Source: an uncultured Lachnospiraceae bacterium
GTDB lineage: Bacteria > Bacillota > Clostridia > Lachnospirales > Lachnospiraceae
Assembly (NCBI GenBank): GCA_900539715.1
Contig: UQDA01000038.1
Location: 1-18,814, forward strand
Direction of reading: 5' to 3'
Length of the DNA: 18,814 bases
Shown here: positions 1 to 5,418 of the stretch, piece after piece
Numbering within the stretch: the stretch's first letter is position 1
Layout of the letters: the number at the start of each line of letters is the position of its first letter
Notes under the pieces: model-generated
The model's database searches: none
Told to the model about the DNA's origin: nothing
Seen by the model: only the letters and a program-made list of their open reading frames with translations
Translations under genes and position numbers: made by a program

Positions 1-54
1 AGCTACCTTAACCCACCGTCTAAAGCCAGTGGGATTGCGGTAGCCTTATTTCAA
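1..54. mobile_element. Possible IS200/IS605-like element end, cut by the window edge
   Basis: Positions 12-18 (cccaccg) and 27-33 (cagtggg) form a 7-bp stem, counting one G-U pair, around the loop tctaaagc. A hairpin with a CTTTAG-type loop near GTGGG is typical of the subterminal structures of IS200/IS605 (TnpB-bearing) elements, and TCAA at 51-54 matches one known cleavage tetranucleotide of that family. The adjoining - strand gene loses its expected sequence at about this point, which fits an insertion. Only about 54 bases are visible, the orientation is unclear and no transposase is in view, so this is a weak inference. It could instead be a chance hairpin. Confidence 0.3.
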
Positions 55-391
55 TTGCATCGCCGGGCTTGAAGTTGCCGCCTTTCCATGCAGACAGCAC
101 GCCGAAAGCCTTATACCAGTTATCGACATATGCCAGGGCTTTGGGCTGTACAGGGTTGCCGTTCAGGTCAAATTCTGTGACGGGTGGGTAAACAGCATAT
201 GGGTTTGTGCGGTTCCCGGAAAGCTTTTTGATGCTGCCGAAACCGTTCGGTAATTTGGGATGCCTTTTTACACTTGTTTTGGGCGATTTGCGGGGCTTTT
301 CTGCGGAAGACATAGGATAACCGCACCGAGGGCAGGAAAGCGCCTTGTCGCTGACCTGTGAGCCGCATTCGGGGCATTGTATGAGTGCCAT
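20..391 (-). CDS. Zinc-ribbon protein with AP2/integrase-arm-like segment, probably 3'-truncated
   Basis: The predicted protein has 123 residues. Residues 6-23 form a two-CxxC zinc ribbon (C6, C9, C20, C23), followed by a basic Lys/Pro/Ser linker. Residues 47-67 (LPNGFGSI, then LSGNRTNPYAV) resemble the AP2-like arm-binding domain found at the N-terminus of tyrosine recombinases of clostridial mobile elements. I infer DNA binding in an element-encoded accessory protein; no catalytic domain is present. The start at 391 is chosen because AAGGAGG lies just upstream. An ATG at 532, also with an AGGAG, would add 47 residues that do not look protein-like. The last nine or so residues (IRLPQSHWL) coincide with the putative IS end, so the natural C-terminus is probably lost. 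It is the last gene of the leftward cluster. Confidence 0.65.
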   Translation of the reverse strand: MALIQCPECGSQVSDKALSCPRCGYPMSSAEKPRKSPKTSVKRHPKLPNGFGSIKKLSGNRTNPYAVYPPVTEFDLNGNPVQPKALAYVDNWYKAFGVLSAWKGGNFKPGDAIEIRLPQSHWL

Positions 392-470
392 AAGTGTACC
401 TCCTTTTAATTTTGGGTATAAAAATAACAGCTCATCGAAAAATGAACATACGTTTCTGTTGATTGAGCTG

Positions 471-520
471 CCAAAAGGTGGTACGATATGTTTGTGTGAA
501 CGTACTGTATCACCTTTTGG
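471..520. repeat. Imperfect inverted repeat in the leader of the zinc-ribbon gene
   Basis: Positions 471-484 (ccaaaaggtggtac) and 507-520 (gtatcaccttttgg) are inverted copies with one mismatch; partial pairing continues inward around a loop of about 22 nt. The repeat lies between the stop of the upstream gene (572) and the start at 391. It could be an operator or an RNA hairpin controlling the downstream gene. It is not a typical terminator, because no U-tract follows the stem on either strand. Confidence 0.5.
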
Positions 521-571
521 TATGCAGTCCATAATCGTCTCCTGTTGGCGCAGGGGGCGATTTTTTATTTA

Positions 572-1291
572 TCAGCCAGCCGCAGGTAACTGAGCACTAT
601 TTAAGAGAAGGTCAATAGTGGTCTGGTCAAAATTTCCAGTAGCAGGGAGACCGATTGCTTGCTGAAAGTTTGCTACAGACTGGACTGTAGGCGCATCCAT
701 AAGACCATTCAAGTCTCCGATAAAGCATCCAGCATTATTAAGTCCAAGCTGAACCAGATATACCATACATACATGTTCGACAAACTGATGTGTTTCCATT
801 TGGTTGAGCTGCATGATTAAAGCAACGCGCTGGGTTAATAAAGGATCAATAGCAGAGGGATTTGTTTGCATTAAGGTATTGAATTGAACTATATATGCAT
901 TATGAATTGTCCCAAACATTTCAAACTGTGCCTGCATCAACGGGTCTACTGGTTCGGCTGTAGTTTCCTGTGACTGTATAGCCGGGGCAGTGGGTTGTGT
1001 TTGTTGTGTAGGAGAAGGTGTTGCAGGCTGCGGGGCGGGAGCAGGCGCAGAAGCTGTTAGGATTGGTGGATCGCATCTGGAACAAGCATCGTATCCGGAA
1101 TTTACTGCATCTTGCAAAGATATGGCGATTTTGGATTTCCGTAGATACTGACATCCGTTGCTGTGGTACTTCTCCCCGGTTCTGGTTACATATACGGTCG
1201 TGTTACCAGATGCCGCAAAAGTAGTAAGCGGAAGGGAGAATACCATACCGACTACGAGCAGTAGTGTGAGAAGCTGTTTTTTGAGTTTCAT
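572..1291 (-). CDS. Secreted protein with YHxxGC/CxxC motif and peptidoglycan-binding domain
   Basis: The protein has 239 residues. Residues 1-27 are a classical signal peptide (KLKK, then a hydrophobic core ending in TFAA). Residues 32-75 carry KYHSNGC (H43, C47) and GYDACSRC (C70, C73), a His/Cys set like the putative metal-binding motif often seen in secreted Firmicutes proteins. A Pro/Ala/Thr/Gln-rich linker covers about 79-115. Residues about 176-232 resemble a PG_binding_1 repeat (GDLNG, a central Val/Phe-Gln core, GLPATG, DxxT). I infer a wall-associated exported protein; no catalytic domain is seen. The start at 1291 has AAAGGAGG upstream and overlaps the preceding stop by 4 nt (ATGA), implying translational coupling. 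The His/Cys domain is paralogous to that of the preceding gene. Confidence 0.75.
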   Translation of the reverse strand: MKLKKQLLTLLLVVGMVFSLPLTTFAASGNTTVYVTRTGEKYHSNGCQYLRKSKIAISLQDAVNSGYDACSRCDPPILTASAPAPAPQPATPSPTQQTQPTAPAIQSQETTAEPVDPLMQAQFEMFGTIHNAYIVQFNTLMQTNPSAIDPLLTQRVALIMQLNQMETHQFVEHVCMVYLVQLGLNNAGCFIGDLNGLMDAPTVQSVANFQQAIGLPATGNFDQTTIDLLLNSAQLPAAG

Positions 1292-1848
1292 GAGTTTTCC
1301 TCCTTTGTATGGTTGCTTTGGTTTTGGAACTCTTTCATCATTTCTATTCTTGCTTGGGCGATTTTCAAATCTGCCTTTAACTCTGTTAATTCCTGCTCTT
1401 TTTTGTGTACGGTATTTTTTAATCGTGAAATATAAACAGATAACAATACACAGATAACTATACATAGGAAAATCATTGTCACTGACGGAAGTTCGTAGTA
1501 AGTGTTTTCTGAATGTGTATTTTGCGATTGCATGAGTAGTGCAGAGGAATAATTATCTTCTGTGCTGTTGCTATTGGCCATTTCTTCAGCTATTTTCATG
1601 CGGTCATCATAGTTTAAAAGTGGCGCATGGCAGTTCTTGCATTGCTCGTATCCTTTTCGATAGGCAGTGCCGAGTGTAACCGCAGAGTACCCATCTGCAA
1701 GGTGATAGCATCCTTTGCTGTGATATTTTGTCCCATGCGGCATGATATAAACGATTGTTGATGCTGACGCAGATGCCATGGCGTGCATGGGAACGATTGA
1801 AAATAACATCAGTGCAATAATGCTAAAAACAATCATTTTCTTTCTCAT
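1288..1848 (-). CDS. Single-pass membrane protein: extracellular YHxxGC/CxxC domain, TM helix, cytoplasmic coiled coil
   Basis: The protein has 186 residues. Residues 1-28 form a signal peptide or anchor (RKK, hydrophobic core, AMASA). Residues 31-75 contain KYHSKGC (H43, C47) and GYEQCKNC (C70, C73), at exactly the positions occupied in the next gene's product. A polar spacer follows, then a transmembrane segment at about 121-142 (VTMIFLCIVICVLLSVYI) and a charged heptad-like tail at about 143-175 (KKEQELTELKADLK). The layout suggests an outside domain linked through the membrane to an inside coiled coil, as in a sensor or scaffold; this role is inferred. The start at 1848 has GGGGGA seven bases upstream and lies two bases beyond the preceding stop; an in-frame ATG at 1863 is less likely. 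It overlaps the next gene by 4 nt. Confidence 0.75.
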   Translation of the reverse strand: MRKKMIVFSIIALMLFSIVPMHAMASASASTIVYIMPHGTKYHSKGCYHLADGYSAVTLGTAYRKGYEQCKNCHAPLLNYDDRMKIAEEMANSNSTEDNYSSALLMQSQNTHSENTYYELPSVTMIFLCIVICVLLSVYISRLKNTVHKKEQELTELKADLKIAQARIEMMKEFQNQSNHTKEENS

Positions 1849-1849
1849 A

Positions 1850-2266
1850 TCATAATCCCCCATATAACCATCTGTTTTCGCCCTGTTTAAATGCATAGTC
1901 CCGGTCGTACTTTGACATGAACGTAACCCGTTCCTCACATTCTTTCCACTGCCGGGCTGATGTGCTGGTTCGCTGCCTGCGCTTGCGTGCCGGGCGGGGA
2001 GCTTGAGTTGAGTTCTGTGCGATTGGAACGACAGCGGGGGCAACTATATTGTGCGCCTGAGCTTCTATTTCCTGTACGTTTTCTTTTTCAAAGTCATGGT
2101 TTTGGATGTGCCGCAGGGCATGTTCGTATTTCTCGTGCTGCATCTCATAAGAAAGAGCCGGATCAAGAAATATAGAATATGAACCATCTTCATTTTTCGT
2201 AACAGCTTCGTTATTTCCCAAATGGTCTATATAATGTACGAATATTTCATGCTCCGGTATCATCAT
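1850..2266 (-). CDS. ImmA/IrrE-like protein with altered HExxH motif
   Basis: The protein has 138 residues. The N-terminal half follows the ImmA/IrrE (DUF955-like) plan of proteins paired with XRE repressors in mobile elements: a YSIFLDPALS strand, a helix with HALRHIQNHDF at residues 49-59, then EIEAQAH at about 66-72. The active metalloprotease motif is HExxH; here H49 and H53 remain but the catalytic Glu position is Ala50, so protease activity is doubtful. The C-terminal half has a basic stretch (RPARKRRQR, 91-99) and is otherwise unrecognised. The start is taken at 2266 (ATGATG, with AAGGAG ten bases upstream); a GTG at 2275 sits too close to that ribosome-binding site. It overlaps the upstream repressor remnant by 20 nt, as in an immR/immA-type pair. 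Confidence 0.7.
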   Translation of the reverse strand: MMIPEHEIFVHYIDHLGNNEAVTKNEDGSYSIFLDPALSYEMQHEKYEHALRHIQNHDFEKENVQEIEAQAHNIVAPAVVPIAQNSTQAPRPARKRRQRTSTSARQWKECEERVTFMSKYDRDYAFKQGENRWLYGGL

Positions 2267-2629
2267 TGTATCCACGCTCCTTACATTTGAGAGCCATCAG
2301 CATATCGTGTGTTGTCTTTAAATCTTCAGGGCTTGCATCTCTGGCGGCAGAGAAGAGCAGTCGCAATTCTTTATTTTCAAAAATTTCCTGGGCCATCTGT
2401 ACGGTTTCTTCGTCATGGTAGTATTGTTCAATTTCATTTTCTTGTCCGGTCATAATATATTGTGGCGAAAGATTAAGATAGTTTGCAATAGAGTTTAGGC
2501 GGTCGGCCGGGAATGTTCCTTTTTTTAAATTGACCAATATACCCATTAGAAAATCCGAGGTCACGTTCTAATCGTGATATAGGTATTTTTCGTTCTTTGC
2601 ATATATTTTTACTCTATCGACATGTTCAT
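2247..2629 (-). pseudogene. XRE-family repressor, disrupted by three frameshifts
   Basis: With frame corrections the sequence reads as an XRE-type helix-turn-helix protein: VDRVKIYAKNEK, then PISRLERDLGFSNGYIGQ, then KKGTFPADRLNSIANYLNLS, followed by an intact C-terminal part (ELRLLFSAARDASPEDL). AGGAGG precedes an ATG at 2629, but the frame is lost within three codons (about 2622-2625, one base missing), again at about 2585-2590 (one base missing in an A-run) and at about 2519-2527 (one base extra in a seven-A run). The frame opened by ATG 2629 reaches a stop after six codons. Only residues from KKGTFP onward are open, and no start with a convincing ribosome-binding site precedes them. It heads the leftward cluster and would normally autorepress it. 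Sequencing error in homopolymers is the main alternative. Confidence 0.75.
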
Positions 2630-2669
2630 CGAGCGCCTCCTAAAAAATAGAGAAAGGTCTAAAAATAGC

Positions 2670-2722
2670 CTGATAAATCAGAGATTCATATATAATGGCC
2701 TTGTAAATTAGATGAAAATCTA
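2670..2722 (-). promoter_or_regulatory. Putative promoter and operator palindromes of the leftward cluster
   Basis: Two short palindromes lie upstream of the XRE remnant: CTGAT-aa-ATCAG at 2670-2681 and TAGAT-gaaa-ATCTA at 2709-2722, both sharing GAT...ATC half-sites. On the - strand, TTTTCA, a 17-base gap and TTATAT give a plausible promoter that the second palindrome overlaps. This matches the usual layout of an autoregulated XRE repressor gene. Binding is inferred, not shown. Confidence 0.4.
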
Positions 2723-2759
2723 TGAGAATAACTTCTACAATATGTTTCTGAACAATTCA

Positions 2760-3186
2760 TATTTTAGATTATTCGCTATCACATGTCAATAATTTTGCTG
2801 ATTTATAATTAAACGGCATACAAGATTCCGTAAAGTATACAAATACGATAAAATAAAGAATACGTCGAATTTTTCTGGAGAATAGCGGAATCTGCTGTAT
2901 TTAAAAAGCTTGTAGCAAAGAAAGAATAAAACGAGATAAATAGATTCCGTCGAGCCAGTCACCGTTAACAGCAGCCCCCTGTTTTGAAGTCTGTGTGTAG
3001 TTCCGTGTGAACTGAATAAAGTGGTATAGACACAATTAACAGGGATCTGATTAGATTTGTATCGGGTATAGAGCTGTTTCCTGATGAAGCAGAAGCGATG
3101 GCAGAAGTAAAGGCGGATACATCGCCGACAGTTTTTCATTTGTATTTATCCAAAATCTTAAACTAATATAAAATCCGGCGCTGTCG
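2760..3186. other. Gene-poor stretch with possible decayed + strand coding remnants
   Basis: No intact gene is supported here. On the + strand 3020-3166 is open for 48 codons ending in TAA and reads in a protein-like way (DLIRFVSGIELFPDEAEAM, then SPTVFHLYLSKILN), but it has no start codon with a ribosome-binding site. Around 2825-2930 two other + frames give short plausible runs (VYKYDKIKNTSNFSGE; FFWRIAESAVFKKLVAKKE), each soon stopped. I read this as possible remains of one or more genes that I cannot identify. The - strand open frame at 2786-3139 is rich in Cys, Arg, Phe and Tyr, has no ribosome-binding site and is not believed. Confidence 0.35.
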
Positions 3187-3215
3187 TTGCCTTTTTGCGG
3201 CGGGAATGTTATCAT
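3187..3215 (+). promoter_or_regulatory. Putative sigma-A promoter of the core block
   Basis: TTGCCT (3187-3192), a 17-base spacer and TATCAT (3210-3215) match the vegetative consensus at 4/6 and 5/6. Transcription would begin near 3222, about 80 bases before the first gene, whose GGAAGG ribosome-binding site is at about 3284. It is the best candidate in this gap. Confidence 0.45.
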
Positions 3216-3300
3216 AAAATACAAACGCACAGTCAGCTGCGGAAAAGAGAACAGCCGTTTGAGGCGGCGTTAAAATTGCAGAAGGAAGGAAATTTGTACT

Positions 3301-4188
3301 ATGGACAAACGTAATCGCTGGAGGGGAAAGCTTGAGAGATATGCAATCCCGAATCTTACGTTGTATCTGATTATCTGTTACGGGATAGGCTACCTGTTGG
3401 AGTTTACAATGCCGGCTATCTATCAGTATCTGATGCTTGATCCTTTTCTGATAATGAAAGGGCAGATCTGGCGTCTGGTGACGTGGGTATTGATACCGCC
3501 GGACAGTTCGAACCTGTTTTTTGTGCTGATAACACTGTATCTGTATTACTCACTGGGAAATCTGCTGGAGCGGATATGGGGGACGTACCGGTATAATGTG
3601 TATATCTTTTCGGGTATTTTATTTACGATACTGGGTGCTTTTGTCCTGTGGGGATATTGCATGATAAAGGGGGCAGTTCCGGTCGGCTATGCCGGTATGT
3701 ACGGACTGGTGGAGAGTGGAAGCATTATTTATTTCGGACAGTTTTCCACCTATTATATTAATATGTCCATCTTTTTGGCATGTGCGGCTGCAATCCCGGA
3801 CGTGCAGGTGCTGTTGATGTTCATTTTCCCTATCAAGGTAAAATGGCTGGGCATCGTATATGGCGTCATTCTTCTTGTGAACTGTATCCAGGGAGGAATT
3901 GCAACATGGATAGTGGTAGGATTTTCTCTTCTTAATTTCCTCGTATATTTTATCAGTACAAAGGGAAAGATGCAGATGTCGCCGAAGCAGATGAAGCGGC
4001 AAAGGGAATTCCGCCAGAAGATGCGCGCTGCGGACAATGCGTCCAGAGGCGTTACGAAGCATAAGTGCGCTATCTGCGGCAGGACGGAGCTGGACGGGGA
4101 CGACCTGGAATTCCGATTCTGTTCCAAGTGCAACGGCAATTACGAATATTGTCAGTATCACCTGTTTACTCATGAGCATGTGAAATAA
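3301..4188 (+). CDS. Rhomboid-fold membrane protein lacking the catalytic motif, with Cys/His-rich C-terminal tail
   Basis: The protein has 295 residues. Residues about 17-218 hold some six hydrophobic segments. The rhomboid/derlin signatures GQIWRLVTW (54-62) and LLERIWGTYRYN (88-99), and a segment like PDVQVLLMFIFPIKVKWLG (166-184), support a rhomboid-like fold. The protease motif GxSG is absent: the equivalent helix reads INMSIFLACAAAIP (153-166). It is therefore probably a non-proteolytic relative that may bind membrane clients, which is inference. After a basic linker (221-253) the tail has CAIC (256-259), CSKC (274-277), C284, H287, H291 and H293, a likely zinc-binding unit on the cytoplasmic side. 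GGAAGG precedes the ATG. It is the first gene of the rightward block. Confidence 0.75.
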   Translation: MDKRNRWRGKLERYAIPNLTLYLIICYGIGYLLEFTMPAIYQYLMLDPFLIMKGQIWRLVTWVLIPPDSSNLFFVLITLYLYYSLGNLLERIWGTYRYNVYIFSGILFTILGAFVLWGYCMIKGAVPVGYAGMYGLVESGSIIYFGQFSTYYINMSIFLACAAAIPDVQVLLMFIFPIKVKWLGIVYGVILLVNCIQGGIATWIVVGFSLLNFLVYFISTKGKMQMSPKQMKRQREFRQKMRAADNASRGVTKHKCAICGRTELDGDDLEFRFCSKCNGNYEYCQYHLFTHEHVK

Positions 4189-4219
4189 ACGCAACTTAGT
4201 TTAAAGAATGGAGATTTGT

Positions 4220-4966
4220 ATGAGGGAAGAACAGAAATTTGCTGCCGCGCTGGAAGAATTGACGGCGCTGGCAAAAGAACAGGGTAATGTGCTGTCCGAG
4301 GAGCAGATCCGGGAAGCGTTCGGAAAGAGCGGACTGGATTTTGGGGCAGAGCAGCTTGCCCTTGTATTTGAATATTTTAAAAAGAAAAAGATAGGCATCG
4401 GAGAGCCTGCAGATCCGTTTGACTATATGACGCGGGAAGAGATAGATTATCTGGACGCGTATCTGAAGGAGGTACAGGAGCGCGCGGACGTAACGGATGG
4501 CGTGAAGGAAGCGGTCATCCTGTCTGCGATGGCGGGCGACCCTGATGCGAAGCAGCGCCTTGTGGAGATTTTTCTTCCTCAGGTGGCAGAAATCGCGAAG
4601 CTTTACGCGGGACAGGGAATTTATCTGGAGGACCTGATAGGGGAAGGCAATGTGGCGCTGATGATGGCTGTAGAGATGCTGGACTGTGAGAACGGGATAA
4701 GCGGCGCGGAAGGTTCCATCGCCAGTATGATAATGGAGGCGATGGAAAACTGCATCGCAGATAACACAGAGGAAAAGAAGACAGGCGAAAAGCTTGCGGA
4801 AGAAGCCAACGACGTGATGGAGAAGGCAAAAGAGCTGGCAGAAGGTCTGGGGCGCAAGGTGACTGTAGCGGAGCTTTCAGAAGAAACCGGGATGCCGGAA
4901 GAGGAGATACGCGAGGCGATACGTATCACGGCAGATAATATTGAATATCTGGAGCAGGGGAATTAA
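4220..4966 (+). CDS. Sigma-70-like protein without region 4
   Basis: The protein has 248 acidic residues. Residues 24-58 (LSEEQIREAF, then FEYFKKKKI) resemble sigma-70 region 1.1. Residues about 108-155 (DPDAKQRLVEIFLPQVAEIAK, then YLEDLIGEGNVALMMAVEML) clearly follow regions 2.1-2.2, the core-polymerase-binding part. Residues 212-240 (KVTVAELSEETGMPEEEIREA) look like a region 3-type helical motif. The usual -10-reading region 2.3/2.4 is replaced by an acidic stretch, and there is no region 4 at all. It may bind RNA polymerase without acting as a normal sigma factor; this is inferred. The start at 4220 is chosen because GGAG lies six bases upstream, whereas ATG 4208 has no ribosome-binding site. 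It follows the rhomboid-like gene by 31 bases. Confidence 0.7.
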   Translation: MREEQKFAAALEELTALAKEQGNVLSEEQIREAFGKSGLDFGAEQLALVFEYFKKKKIGIGEPADPFDYMTREEIDYLDAYLKEVQERADVTDGVKEAVILSAMAGDPDAKQRLVEIFLPQVAEIAKLYAGQGIYLEDLIGEGNVALMMAVEMLDCENGISGAEGSIASMIMEAMENCIADNTEEKKTGEKLAEEANDVMEKAKELAEGLGRKVTVAELSEETGMPEEEIREAIRITADNIEYLEQGN

Positions 4967-4985
4967 AACGTACGGGGAGACGATG

Positions 4986-5384
4986 ATGGCGCAAAGCAAT
5001 GATTTTAAATATGTGATTCAGGATTTTGGGAATATTTATATCGGGGCGCGCTATACTTACGGAGAAATGGTGTCCGGAGATGAGATGCCGTTTAAATGGA
5101 AAGCAATCGTGCGCCACTACTTTTTAAAAGAGGTCGCTCCTGAGACTACGCTGGAAGACCATATCTTTTTTATGAAAGAGGAGGACCTGTCTTATCAGAC
5201 GCTAAAGGAGCTGAAGGCGTCCTTTAAGATGAGCGTGTGGTCTGAGGCAAAAAAGCATTATGAAAGCCGTGAATATAAAATAACAGATATTATCAACAAT
5301 AAAGAGCTGCATGAAAGAATGGATCATATCGTAGTAGAGGAGATGCATCTGGGAAAGCTTTCCCTGCTGTCCTTTGCAGTATGA
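4986..5384 (+). CDS. Conserved-looking small protein of unknown function
   Basis: The protein has 132 residues and I do not recognise the family. There is no signal peptide or membrane segment, so it is probably cytosolic. It is mixed in charge with many aromatic residues in the first half (FKYVIQDFGNIYIGARYTYGE, then PFKWKAIVRHYF), an acidic-basic middle and a C-terminal MHLGKLSLLSFAV. The start at 4986 has GGGGAG six bases upstream; ATG 4983 is only three bases from it. It begins 19 bases after the sigma-like gene and ends 34 bases before the M16C protease gene, so co-transcription is likely. The strong ribosome-binding site, tight packing and sensible composition support a real gene. Confidence 0.7.
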   Translation: MAQSNDFKYVIQDFGNIYIGARYTYGEMVSGDEMPFKWKAIVRHYFLKEVAPETTLEDHIFFMKEEDLSYQTLKELKASFKMSVWSEAKKHYESREYKITDIINNKELHERMDHIVVEEMHLGKLSLLSFAV

Positions 5385-5418
5385 AAATGCCGATCATGCG
5401 GCAGATTGAGAGGAAACT

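Noticed and set aside
391..532. N-terminal extension of the zinc-ribbon protein to ATG 532
   Set aside because: An AGGAG exists, but the added 47 residues are translated from the inverted repeat and from the ribosome-binding site of ATG 391, and the zinc ribbon begins naturally at 391.
2786..3139. 117-codon - strand open frame in the gap before the rhomboid-like gene
   Set aside because: Its composition is unlike a real protein, it has no ribosome-binding site, and the + strand here looks more coding-like.
3619..4194. 191-codon - strand open frame opposite the rhomboid-like gene
   Set aside because: The + strand gene has clear family landmarks; the antisense frame has no supporting signals.
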